A stretch of DNA of 12,006 nucleotides, taken from NCBI GenBank assembly GCA_016210825.1, contig JACQTM010000153.1, forward strand, positions 1 through 12,006. Direction: 5' to 3'. Origin of the DNA: Hyphomicrobiales bacterium (lineage in GTDB: Bacteria; Pseudomonadota; Alphaproteobacteria; Rhizobiales; Xanthobacteraceae). The first letter of the stretch is position 1; the number at the start of each line of letters is the position of its first letter. The position numbers and the translations under genes are program-made. The notes under the pieces are model-generated. The model ran no database searches and was not told the DNA's origin. It saw nothing but the letters and a program-made list of their open reading frames with translations. Positions 1-6,659 of this stretch are shown here, piece by piece.

Positions 1-156
1 GAGCAGCACGATGTCGCATTCGGCGCGTTCGCAGATCGCGAGCGCCTCGGCGCCGCTATGAGCGGTTGTGACGTCGAAATATTCGGCCGACAGCCGCGCT
101 TCAAGCAGCTTCACGTTGGCTGGGACATCGTCGACGACGAGAACGCGAGCGGTCAT
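1..156 (-). CDS. pleD: PleD response regulator/diguanylate cyclase, N-terminal fragment
   Basis: Only the first 52 codons are present; the gene runs off the left edge. The reading starts MTARVLVVDDVPANVKLLEA, the typical opening of PleD, with the acidic pair D9/D10 of a receiver domain. The window ends at codon 52, just before the Asp expected at position 53. In the family, PleD has two receiver domains and a GGDEF domain, makes cyclic di-GMP when phosphorylated, and acts in the swarmer-to-stalked transition. The ATG is preceded by a GAGGAAA ribosome site that overlaps the divK stop codon (TGAGGAAAGC-ATG), so the two genes are almost certainly co-transcribed and probably translationally coupled. 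The GGDEF part cannot be seen, so the full-length identity is inferred from the N-terminus and the divK neighbour. Confidence 0.85.
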   Translation of the reverse strand, partial: MTARVLVVDDVPANVKLLEARLSAEYFDVTTAHSGAEALAICERAECDIVLL

Positions 157-158
157 GC

Positions 159-165
159 TTTCCTC
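159..165 (-). promoter_or_regulatory. Ribosome binding site of pleD inside the divK stop region
   Basis: On the minus strand GAGGAAA lies two bases before the pleD ATG at 156, its GAGG core five bases away, and shares bases with the divK TGA stop (166-164). The arrangement suggests that ribosomes finishing divK feed pleD initiation. Confidence 0.7.
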
Positions 166-535
166 AGGGACTTCCAAGAAAGTGGCGAATGGTTTCGATG
201 AATTTCCCGACCGAAATCGGTTTTGACAGATAGGCCTCGCAACCGCCTTCGCGGATGCGCTCCTCGTCCCCCTTCATGGCGAACGCGGTCACGGCAACGA
301 CAGGAATGGATTTCAACTCGGCGTCGTCCTTGAGCCACTTGGTGACCTCGAGGCCGGACACTTCCGGCAATTGGATGTCCATGAGAATAAGATCGGGACG
401 ATGCCTACGCGCGAGATCGAGTGCTTCGATCCCGTTTCGGGTGCCGACCGTCTGATAGCCGTGCGCTTCGAGCAAATCGTGGAAGAGCTTCATGTTGAGC
501 TCGTTGTCTTCCACAATCAGGACCTTCTTGGCCAT
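164..535 (-). CDS. divK: DivK single-domain response regulator
   Basis: This 123-residue protein is a lone receiver domain beginning MAKKVLIVEDNELNMKLFHD. The acidic pocket is E9/D10, the phospho-acceptor is D53 (LMDIQLPEVSG), the switch Thr is T83 and the conserved Lys is K105 (LSKPI). There is no output domain. In alphaproteobacteria DivK works through the kinases DivJ, PleC and DivL and so restrains the CckA-ChpT-CtrA relay that times division and polarity. The frame stays open for 15 more codons upstream, with a GTG near 580, but ATG 535 gives the normal family length and N-terminus and has a G-rich site (GCGGGGGTCA) just before it. pleD follows after 7 bases. The upstream region holds CtrA-like boxes. 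Confidence 0.95.
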   Translation of the reverse strand: MAKKVLIVEDNELNMKLFHDLLEAHGYQTVGTRNGIEALDLARRHRPDLILMDIQLPEVSGLEVTKWLKDDAELKSIPVVAVTAFAMKGDEERIREGGCEAYLSKPISVGKFIETIRHFLGSP

Positions 536-622
536 TGACCCCCGCCCCGGCGAATTCGCCCCATTCTCTCGCGCGCGCACTCATGTTGGGAAGCGCCTCG
601 CCACTGCGCGCGGCCGGGCTAT

Positions 623-676
623 CGGTTAAGGTAGTGGTAATTTCTTTAAGAAAGGCAAACGCAAGCAAATGGTTAA
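623..676 (-). promoter_or_regulatory. Candidate CtrA binding boxes between divK and DUF3572
   Basis: Reading the minus strand toward divK, TTAACCAT occurs at 676-669. This is an exact match to the CtrA half-site as I know it for alphaproteobacteria. TTAC-N7-TTAACC follows at 640-624, one base off the full TTAA-N7-TTAA consensus. The second box is about 90 bases before the divK ATG, and the first covers the start codon of the DUF3572 gene. CtrA control of divK has been described in Caulobacter, so the position makes sense. I could not identify a clear -35/-10 pair, and AT-rich motifs like these can occur by chance. Confidence 0.45.
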
Positions 677-971
677 ACCGCGCCCGGCAGGCCAGCGCAA
701 GAACGCAGAAGCCTTGGCAATTCAGGCGCTTACCTTCATCGCCGCCGACGCGGAACGGCTCGGTCGGTTCCTTGCCATCACCGGCATCGGCCCGGACCAG
801 ATTCGCACGGCTGCGGCGGAGCCGAATTTCCTCGCCGGCGTGCTCGATCACATTGCCGGTGACGAAAAACTGCTTATGGCCTTCGCCAACGAGGCCGGGA
901 TTGATCCCGTCAATGTCGCTCGCGCACGCGAGGCATTGGGCGATGCGACCTGGGAGCGCGACGCACCTTGA
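669..971 (+). CDS. DUF3572 family protein
   Basis: This small soluble protein has 100 residues and no signal peptide or membrane segment. It matches what I know of DUF3572: a mostly helical alphaproteobacterial family with a conserved block near residues 17-50 (AIQALTFIAADAERLGRFLA, then TGIGPDQIR) and another near 55-70 (FLAGVLDHIAGDEKLL). Its function is unknown. ATG 669 is the only usable start: the frame is closed by a TAA at 627-629 and has no other start codon between. The ribosome site is weak (AAAGG at 651-655, 13 bases off). The stop overlaps the TTG start of dinB in TTGA, so the two genes form a tight operon. A link to the polymerase is an inference from position only. Confidence 0.85.
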   Translation: MVKPRPAGQRKNAEALAIQALTFIAADAERLGRFLAITGIGPDQIRTAAAEPNFLAGVLDHIAGDEKLLMAFANEAGIDPVNVARAREALGDATWERDAP

Positions 972-2239
972 CGCCCGGACCTTGCCGCGACTGCCTTGCC
1001 GATGTGCCAGATGGAAAGGCACGTTGCCAGGCCTGCGGCTCGCCGCGCATCGTGCGTCACTCAGACCTCGACGATCTCGCTATCGCCCATGTCGATTGCG
1101 ATGCGTTCTATGCGACAATCGAGAAACGCGACAATCCTGCGATTGCCGACAAGCCGGTCATCGTCGGCGGCGGTCGACGTGGTGTGGTGACGACGGCTTG
1201 CTACATCGCGCGAACGTTCGGTATCAAGTCGGCGATGCCGATGTTCGAGGCGCGCCGTCTATGCCCGGCGGCGGTGATCGTTCCTCCGGCCATGGCCAAA
1301 TATGCCGCGGTCGGACGGCAAGTGCGTGCCGCCATGCTCGAACTCACGCCGATGGTTGAGCCCGTTTCAATCGACGAAGCCTTCATGGATCTCGCGGGCA
1401 CGCGCCGCTTGCACGGCATGAGTCCGGCCAAGGCGCTTGCTCGCTTTGCCGCCGGCGTCGAGCGCACGCTCGGAATCACGATCTCGATCGGCCTGTCCTG
1501 CAATAAATTCCTGGCCAAGATCGCCTCCGACCTCGACAAACCGCGTGGCTTCGCCGTGCTCGGTCAGCGCGAAGCGGCGGCGTTTTTGGCCTCGAAGCCG
1601 GTATCGCTGATCTACGGCGTCGGCAGGGTCGGGCAAACGCGTCTCGCCGCCGACGGTTTCCGGCTGATTGGCGATCTGCAAAAGGCCGATGAAACAAGTC
1701 TGATGCGCCGCTATGGCGCCGAAGGCCGGCGTCTTTTCCGCCTTGCCCGCGGGATCGATTCGCGGCCCGTCGCCCCCGAACGCGAGACCAAGAGCGTATC
1801 CGCCGAAACCACCTTCGAGCGCGATATAGCAATCTTGCGGCCACTCGAACGTCATTTGTGGGAACTATGCGAAAAAGTTTCAGCGCGGCTCAAGGCGAAG
1901 GAACTCGCGGGCTCGACGATCACGCTCAAGCTCAAGACAGCGGATTTTCGTCTGCGCACCCGCGCACGCACGCTCACCGATCCGACTCAACTTGCGGCAA
2001 AGATATTTGCCGCCGGACGCGATCTCCTGGCGCGCGAGGTGGACGGCACGAAGTTTCGACTGCTGGGCATTGGCGTTTCGATGATCGTCGAAGGGCGTGA
2101 TGCCGATCCGGCGGATCTCGTCGATGCCAGGACCGCGCGCAGCGCCGCCGCCGAACGCGCGGTCGATCGCCTGCGACAGCGCTTTGGCCGCGCGGCCGTG
2201 ATCAAGGGATTGGCGCTCGAGGAGGACGAAGAAGCGTAA
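968..2239 (+). CDS. dinB: DNA polymerase IV (DinB), Y-family
   Basis: The product is a 423-residue Y-family translesion polymerase that copies past damaged bases. The palm residues are visible: D43 in HVDCDAFYA, and D136/E137 in SIDEAF. Y48 sits at the steric-gate position that excludes ribonucleotides. The finger block (VGGGRRGVVTTACYIAR) and the helix-hairpin-helix region (SLIYGVGRVGQTRLAADGF) follow, then the little-finger domain from about residue 275. Before the polymerase core is an extra segment with C6-x2-C9-x10-C20-x2-C23, a likely zinc ribbon, which I recall in many rhizobial DinB proteins. The start is taken as TTG 968 because it keeps this module and overlaps the previous stop by four bases; a GGGAG lies 11 bases upstream. 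No LexA box is evident just upstream, and transcription probably comes from the DUF3572 gene. Confidence 0.93.
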   Translation: MTPGPCRDCLADVPDGKARCQACGSPRIVRHSDLDDLAIAHVDCDAFYATIEKRDNPAIADKPVIVGGGRRGVVTTACYIARTFGIKSAMPMFEARRLCPAAVIVPPAMAKYAAVGRQVRAAMLELTPMVEPVSIDEAFMDLAGTRRLHGMSPAKALARFAAGVERTLGITISIGLSCNKFLAKIASDLDKPRGFAVLGQREAAAFLASKPVSLIYGVGRVGQTRLAADGFRLIGDLQKADETSLMRRYGAEGRRLFRLARGIDSRPVAPERETKSVSAETTFERDIAILRPLERHLWELCEKVSARLKAKELAGSTITLKLKTADFRLRTRARTLTDPTQLAAKIFAAGRDLLAREVDGTKFRLLGIGVSMIVEGRDADPADLVDARTARSAAAERAVDRLRQRFGRAAVIKGLALEEDEEA

Positions 2240-2261
2240 CGGCGCGCGGGCACGCTGCCAT

Positions 2262-3122
2262 TCATTTGCAGGGATTTTGCGGTTTGAGATCGAGCTGCGT
2301 CATCTCGCCTTTGAGCACGAAATCGTTGTAGTCGAGGACCAGTGCACGAGAAATGCCATTTTCGGTGAGCTCAAAAGTGATCGAATAGGCCGGGGTTTGT
2401 TCGCCGGCGTCACCCTTGCCTTGTTCGAAATAGCTGATGGTGACGGGCCAGCGGATCAGATTTGCCGACGAGGCTTGCTTGGCCAAGGCATCGTTAGGCT
2501 TGCGCTCACCTGGCGCGATTGGCGCGCCAATCACGGTGAATGTCCGATACACTTTTTGTCCAGTTTCCGAGCCGTCATAGACTGGCAGCTCGACGAAGGA
2601 TCGGTTTTCGCGTGCGGCCGCGATGATGCGACGCATATGGTCGGTCGGAAAGACAAGACCGGCGTCCAAGCTGAAAGCTTTCGTCTCCGGTTTCTTCAGG
2701 TTCACTCGGGTGTCGGCCTTCTTGCGTTCGGCTTTGCCGTCCACGGTATCGACGAGTTTGTCATTGAAGAAGTTCTGCGAGTTGAAACGGAAACTCTTGG
2801 CGGAACCTTCTTCCCAGGTCGTCGCCCGCAGATCGCTGACCAGGACCTTTCCTTCCCCAGTGTCGATTTCCGACACTTGGCGGAACTGCAGCGCATAACC
2901 CTCGCAGTCGTTGCCGGTGAAATCATAGAGGATACGCCCGCGCACGCTCGCGATCGGTCGTTTGCCCCGCGCGCTCGCCAGCTTGAGATCGTAAACCGCC
3001 CGGTGCGGCACGAGCGTGACAACCCCACCCTTGCCTGCTTGTCCCTGGGCATACGCTGGAGCGGTGGCGGCGATCAGGCTAATCGCGAAAAGACAAGAGG
3101 CCGTTTGGACAGTACTTTTCAT
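2262..3122 (-). CDS. eipB: DUF1849 / EipB-type periplasmic envelope-integrity protein
   Basis: This is a 286-residue secreted protein. The first 25 residues form a classical signal peptide (MKSTVQTASCLFAISLIAAT, then APAYA) with likely cleavage before Q26. The mature part opens with the family block LVPHRAVYDLKLASARGKRP, has VRGRILYDFTGNDCEGY around residues 60-75, and ends in PCK. Two cysteines remain after cleavage, C73 and C285. This matches the widely separated conserved pair that forms a disulfide in Brucella EipB, a beta-rich periplasmic protein needed for envelope integrity. The frame is open further upstream, but ATG 3122 starts exactly at the signal peptide. The ribosome site is poor (AGAGAG about 13 bases off). 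It converges on dinB with a 22-base gap and is divergent from ridA. Confidence 0.88.
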   Translation of the reverse strand: MKSTVQTASCLFAISLIAATAPAYAQGQAGKGGVVTLVPHRAVYDLKLASARGKRPIASVRGRILYDFTGNDCEGYALQFRQVSEIDTGEGKVLVSDLRATTWEEGSAKSFRFNSQNFFNDKLVDTVDGKAERKKADTRVNLKKPETKAFSLDAGLVFPTDHMRRIIAAARENRSFVELPVYDGSETGQKVYRTFTVIGAPIAPGERKPNDALAKQASSANLIRWPVTISYFEQGKGDAGEQTPAYSITFELTENGISRALVLDYNDFVLKGEMTQLDLKPQNPCK

Positions 3123-3278
3123 CGGATTGATCGATCTCTCTATTCCCAGCCGCAGCGAACATACGGCCACCCTCGCACACCTGCAACAGCGGATTGATTT
3201 TCCCAACGCTTGCATGGCCGAATGCAATCGGAGAAGAGTAAGCATTGCGTCATAAGGCCGGATTAAACCAACCGGCGC

Positions 3279-3285
3279 AGGAGGG
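3279..3285 (+). promoter_or_regulatory. Strong ribosome binding site that fixes the RidA start
   Basis: AGGAGGG with a four-base spacer (TGGC) to ATG 3290 is the best Shine-Dalgarno match among the start regions examined. It rules out the in-frame TTG at 3245. A short inverted repeat, GCCGG (3257-3261) and CCGGC (3272-3276) with a 10-base loop, lies just upstream and may be a leader hairpin. Confidence 0.75.
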
Positions 3286-3289
3286 TGGC

Positions 3290-3757
3290 ATGGCCGGTGC
3301 GGTGGAAAAAAGACTCGCTGACAATGGAATCACACTCCCCACTCCGGCGAGCCCGATTGCGAATTATGTGGGATTTGTGCGCACCGGCAACCTGCTTGTG
3401 GTGTCCGGGCAACTCTGCTTCGACCCCGAGGGTAAGCTCATCGCCAAGGGCAAGCTAGGTGCAAGCGTTTCGGTCGAGGACGGGCAGAAAGCGGCTCGAA
3501 CTTGCGGTATCAATGTGCTCGCGCAGGTCAAAGCGGCGCTCGGCGATCTCGATAAAGTGATCCGCGTCGTACGCCTCGGCGGCTTCATCAACGCTTCGGC
3601 GAATTTCCTCGACACACCAAAGGTTATGAACGGTGCCTCAGATCTTATGGTCACCGCATTCGGCGACAAGGGGCGTCACGCCCGCACCACGGTTGGCGTC
3701 GCAGTTCTGCCGTTGGACGCCGCCGTTGAGGTTGAAGGCATATTCGAAGTGTCCTAA
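3290..3757 (+). CDS. RidA (YjgF/YER057c/UK114) family protein
   Basis: This 155-residue protein belongs to the longer RidA branch, which starts with a helix (VEKRLADNGITLPTP) followed by PIANYVGFVRTGNLLVVSGQ. Classic RidA hydrolyses reactive enamines and imines produced by PLP enzymes such as threonine dehydratase. The catalytic Arg equivalent appears to be R132 in HARTTVGVAVLP, with E148 in the following VEVEGI strand. Because this branch differs from archetypal RidA, the substrate is not certain. ATG 3290 is chosen over a TTG at 3245 because a strong AGGAGGG lies four bases before it and the protein then begins at the usual family position. It appears to be the first gene of a four-gene run with GDPD, GNAT and HIT. 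Confidence 0.88.
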   Translation: MAGAVEKRLADNGITLPTPASPIANYVGFVRTGNLLVVSGQLCFDPEGKLIAKGKLGASVSVEDGQKAARTCGINVLAQVKAALGDLDKVIRVVRLGGFINASANFLDTPKVMNGASDLMVTAFGDKGRHARTTVGVAVLPLDAAVEVEGIFEVS

Positions 3758-3778
3758 TCGCGTAATCGAGCAACCGTC

Positions 3779-4525
3779 ATGCCTGGATTGGATTGGCTGA
3801 CCGCACGCCCGGTGGCGCATCGCGGCTTGCACGAGCCGGCAAAAGGCATCATTGAAAACACCGCTTCGGCGGTGCGCGCTGCAGTCGAAGCAAACTATGC
3901 TATCGAGGTCGATCTGCAAATCACCGCCGACGGCGAGGCCATGGTGCATCACGACGATGCCCTTGGCCGTCTCACCGAGGGGCATAAACCGCTTGCGGCG
4001 ATGACCGCAGCCGATCTCAAGCGCGTGGCGTATAAGGCAACATCCGACCGGATGATGGCGCTCGGCGATCTGTGCGATCTCGTCGCAGGACGCGTTGCGC
4101 TGATGCTCGAGCTCAAGAGTCGCCTCGACGGTGACATGCGTGTCGTCAAGCGCACGACCGACGTGCTCATGGGATACGCCGGTCCGGTGGCGGCAATGTC
4201 GTTCGATCCGGCCATGGTCGAGGCGCTCCGCCAATTCGCACCCGGATTGCCTCGCGGCATCGTCGCGGAACGGCGCTACGACGACGCTGAATGGCAGAAG
4301 CTCAGCGCCCGCGAGCGGCGGCGCCTTGCCGGCCTGCTCCATGGCCTGCGCACGCGGCCGCATTTCGTCGCCTACGCGTTACGCGACCTACCCGCCTTTG
4401 CCCCACTCATGGCGCGGTTTCTGTTCGGTCTACCGCTGCTGACCTGGACGGTGCGAGGGCCGGACGATGCACGCAAAGCGAGGCGCTGGGCGAACCAGAT
4501 GATCTTTGAGGGATTTAGGCCTTAA
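3779..4525 (+). CDS. Glycerophosphodiester phosphodiesterase family protein
   Basis: This cytoplasmic 248-residue TIM-barrel enzyme is of the GDPD (UgpQ-like) type. Such enzymes cleave glycerophosphodiesters from phospholipid breakdown into glycerol-3-phosphate and an alcohol. The signature is complete: H14-R15-G16, E26-N27 (IENTASA), the metal ligands E43 and D45 (IEVDLQIT), H57-H58-D59-D60, a further acidic ligand E111 in LMLELKS, and a C-terminal LLTWTVRGPDDARKA strand-helix. There is no signal peptide. Its length is that of the short bacterial UgpQ class. The gene starts 21 bases after the ridA stop, with only a weak ribosome site. The substrate headgroup cannot be told from sequence. Confidence 0.92.
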   Translation: MPGLDWLTARPVAHRGLHEPAKGIIENTASAVRAAVEANYAIEVDLQITADGEAMVHHDDALGRLTEGHKPLAAMTAADLKRVAYKATSDRMMALGDLCDLVAGRVALMLELKSRLDGDMRVVKRTTDVLMGYAGPVAAMSFDPAMVEALRQFAPGLPRGIVAERRYDDAEWQKLSARERRRLAGLLHGLRTRPHFVAYALRDLPAFAPLMARFLFGLPLLTWTVRGPDDARKARRWANQMIFEGFRP

Positions 4526-4569
4526 AGCTGCGCTAATGTCATGTTGTGCCCGCGTCCCGACCTAAGACC

Positions 4570-5871
4570 ATGAGCGACCCCGCGTTGCGGCTGCGCGCCG
4601 TTCCAACGATCAGCGATGTTCCGGCGCCATTTTGGGATGCCTGCGCCAATCCCGGTGGCATGATCGCGAGTGCCTTACCGGACGGCGCCATGGCGAACGA
4701 AGCTCGGACGGCACACGAGAATAGTGAAGCGCCATTGCAGGTTCTTAAAGTGTCATCTCAATGCGACGCGGGCCGAAAATCAGCAATCAACGCTGCTTAT
4801 AATCCCTTTGTCGCGCACGATTATCTCTCGGCCTTGGAAGTGTCAGAATCAGCCATCGCGATGACGGGGTGGCAACCGCAGCATCTGCTTGCGGAGGCCG
4901 CCGATGGCACGCTGCTCGGAGCTGTTCCTTGCTACCTGAAATCGCATTCGCGCGGCGAATACGTCTTCGACCACGGATGGGCCGAGGCCTATGAGCGGGC
5001 GGGCGGAAACTATTATCCGAAACTGCAGGTCTCGGTGCCCTTCACGCCTGCGACCGGTCCGCGCCTGCTGGTTCGTCCCGGACCGGGCGCCGCGGCGGTG
5101 CGCGCGGCGCTCGCCGCCGGGCTCGTGGCTTTATGCCAGCGGCGGGAGGCCTCATCGGTACACGTGACCTTCGTGCCCAAGGACGATTGGCGTCTCCTTG
5201 CCGACCGCGGTTTCCTGCAACGCACCGACCAGCAATTCCATTGGCACAATGCCGGCTATGACAATTTCAGCGCTTTCTTGAACGCGCTTGCCTCGCGCAA
5301 ACGCAAGACCGTGCGCAGGGAACGGCGGGAGGCATTGGAAAACGGAATCACGGTGCATTGGCTCACCGGCACGGACTTAACCGAGGAGATCTGGGACGTT
5401 TTCTTTGCCTTCTACATAAATACGGGGTCGCGAAAATGGGGCCGACCCTATCTGACACGCGCCTTCTTTTCGCTGATTGGCGAGACGCTGCGCGACCGCA
5501 TCCTGTTGGTCATGGCCAAGCGCGCAGGTCGCTGGATCGCGGGCGCCATCAATTTCATTGGATCGGACGCACTCTATGGCCGCCACTGGGGTGCGCTCGA
5601 GGAGCATCCATTCCTGCATTTCGAGCTTTGCTACTATCAGGCGATCGAATTTGCGATCGCACGCGGCCTGACCCGTGTCGAGGCGGGTGCCCAGGGCGAG
5701 CACAAACTTGCGCGCGGTTATGTGCCCGCGACCACCTACTCGGCCCACTACGTCGCCGACCCGGCGTTGCGCCGCGCCATTGCCGAGTATCTCTCGCGCG
5801 AGCGCGCCTATGTGGATGCCGCCGGCGAAGAGCTTGCCGCGCTCGCTCCTTTCCGTAAAACTCACGTCTAA
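4570..5871 (+). CDS. GNAT-fold FemAB-like protein (PF04339, DUF482 type)
   Basis: The product has about 433 residues and belongs to the family annotated as GNAT N-acetyltransferase or peptidoglycan biosynthesis protein. Its hallmarks are NPFVAHDYLSALE near 78-90, a basic stretch ASRKRKTVRRERREA near 240-254, NTGSRKWGRPYLTRAFF near 283-299, ALYGRHWG, and near 350-390 FELCYYQAIEFAIARGLTRV, AGAQGEHKLARGY and TTYSAHYV. FemAB proteins use two GNAT folds to add aminoacyl groups to peptidoglycan precursors, but the true reaction of this family is unknown to me. Between WDACAN (near 22-27) and AYNPFV lies an apparent insertion of about 45 residues. ATG 4570 starts MSDPALRLR; a GTG at 4546 in the same frame is an alternative, and neither has a good ribosome site. 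Confidence 0.85.
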   Translation: MSDPALRLRAVPTISDVPAPFWDACANPGGMIASALPDGAMANEARTAHENSEAPLQVLKVSSQCDAGRKSAINAAYNPFVAHDYLSALEVSESAIAMTGWQPQHLLAEAADGTLLGAVPCYLKSHSRGEYVFDHGWAEAYERAGGNYYPKLQVSVPFTPATGPRLLVRPGPGAAAVRAALAAGLVALCQRREASSVHVTFVPKDDWRLLADRGFLQRTDQQFHWHNAGYDNFSAFLNALASRKRKTVRRERREALENGITVHWLTGTDLTEEIWDVFFAFYINTGSRKWGRPYLTRAFFSLIGETLRDRILLVMAKRAGRWIAGAINFIGSDALYGRHWGALEEHPFLHFELCYYQAIEFAIARGLTRVEAGAQGEHKLARGYVPATTYSAHYVADPALRRAIAEYLSRERAYVDAAGEELAALAPFRKTHV

Positions 5872-5883
5872 GGGGTGACCGTC

Positions 5884-6312
5884 ATGCCGGCCTACGATCC
5901 AAACAACGTCTTTGCAAAGATCCTGCGCGGCGAATTACCGTCCTATAAAGTCTACGAGGACGATCGCGCTTTCGCGTTTCTAGACATCATGCCGCGCGCG
6001 CCGGGTCATACGCTCGTAATTCCCAAAGGCGCTGTACGCAACATCCTCGATGCCACCCCTAACGATTTTACCCATGTGATGATCGTCGCGCAGAAGATCG
6101 CCCAAGCCACGATGAAGGTGTTCGGCGCGGACGGCGTCACTCTGCAGCAATTCAACGAGAAGGCCGGCGGGCAAGTCGTCTATCACCTGCACGTGCACAT
6201 TATCCCGCGCAAGGATGGCGTGCCGATGAAACCGCCGGCGAGCGAGAAAGAAAAACCGGAAGTCTTAAGCGATCACGCAAACAAGCTCGCTGCAGCACTC
6301 AAGGCTGGATAA
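5884..6312 (+). CDS. HIT family hydrolase
   Basis: This 142-residue protein is of the HIT (histidine triad) superfamily, Hint/HinT branch. It cleaves nucleoside phosphoramidates or similar AMP-linked substrates. The family start motif YDPNNVFAKILRGELP and the FAFLDIMPRAPGHTLVIPK block are present, and the triad is H101-L-H103-V-H105 in VVYHLHVHIIPRK. The C-terminal part after residue 112 is a charged helix, longer than in minimal HinT proteins. ATG 5884 is chosen because AGGGG at 5871-5875 lies eight bases before it; the in-frame GTG at 5875 overlaps that ribosome site. The gap to the GNAT stop is only 12 bases, so it is the last gene of the ridA-GDPD-GNAT run. It converges on azlD with a three-base gap. 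Confidence 0.92.
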   Translation: MPAYDPNNVFAKILRGELPSYKVYEDDRAFAFLDIMPRAPGHTLVIPKGAVRNILDATPNDFTHVMIVAQKIAQATMKVFGADGVTLQQFNEKAGGQVVYHLHVHIIPRKDGVPMKPPASEKEKPEVLSDHANKLAAALKAG

Positions 6313-6315
6313 GGC

Positions 6316-6657
6316 TTATCGCGCGAGTATCAGCGTTCCGCCCATCAGCACCGTTTCGCCCACGACGACGCCGGCAAAGACCGAACGGCGAATCAAGAAA
6401 AATCCGATGACGCCTGCCACAACCGCCACGAGGCGCAGCGGTAGGGGAACCAAAAGCAGCGCGCCGGGCGGGAACAACGTCAGCTTGGCGATGACGCCGG
6501 CCAGCACGGCGGTCGCCACCGCCCTTACCCACACAACGATTTCGGAATCCTCATCCAGACCGTGCGAGACGACGAGCCCAAGCCAGCGCCACACTTCGTT
6601 TGGCAGGAAGCCAACAAGCACGAGAAGAACATAGGCTGTCAGTTCGGTCCCGAGCAT
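6316..6657 (-). CDS. azlD: AzlD family small subunit of branched-chain amino acid exporter
   Basis: This very hydrophobic 113-residue protein has about four membrane segments and the AzlD opening (TAYVLLVLVGFLPNEVWRWL), followed by a polar loop (GLDEDSEIVVWVRA) and three hydrophobic stretches. AzlD is the small partner of AzlC; the pair exports branched-chain amino acids or analogues. The start is ambiguous: ATG 6657 lies two bases after the azlC stop, while GTG 6663 overlaps it in GTGA. A strong GGGAGGGGAT site on the minus strand lies 5 bases from the GTG and 11 from the ATG. Either way the two genes are coupled. ATG 6657 is given as the conservative choice. Confidence 0.85.
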   Translation of the reverse strand: MLGTELTAYVLLVLVGFLPNEVWRWLGLVVSHGLDEDSEIVVWVRAVATAVLAGVIAKLTLFPPGALLLVPLPLRLVAVVAGVIGFFLIRRSVFAGVVVGETVLMGGTLILAR

Positions 6658-6659
6658 GG

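Noticed and set aside
2240..2261. Possible terminator between convergent dinB and the EipB-type gene
   Set aside because: The 22-base gap is GC-rich but shows no good stem followed by T residues.
2517..2532. Perfect 16-base palindrome GATTGGCGCGCCAATC
   Set aside because: It lies inside the EipB-type coding region (residues VIGAPI) with no T-run and no gene boundary; most likely chance in GC-rich coding DNA.
2277..3197. Long plus-strand open frame opposite the EipB-type gene
   Set aside because: It lies antisense to a gene with a signal peptide and family blocks, has no recognisable domain, and is a by-product of GC-rich codon use.
3123..3198. Direct repeat CGGATTGAT at 3123-3131 and 3190-3198
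   Set aside because: Nine bases, two copies 67 apart in a divergent promoter region; too short to distinguish from chance without comparative data.
3638..4363. Minus-strand open frame across the RidA and GDPD genes
   Set aside because: It spans two convincing plus-strand genes and their intergenic gap, with His/Arg/Cys-rich shadow composition.
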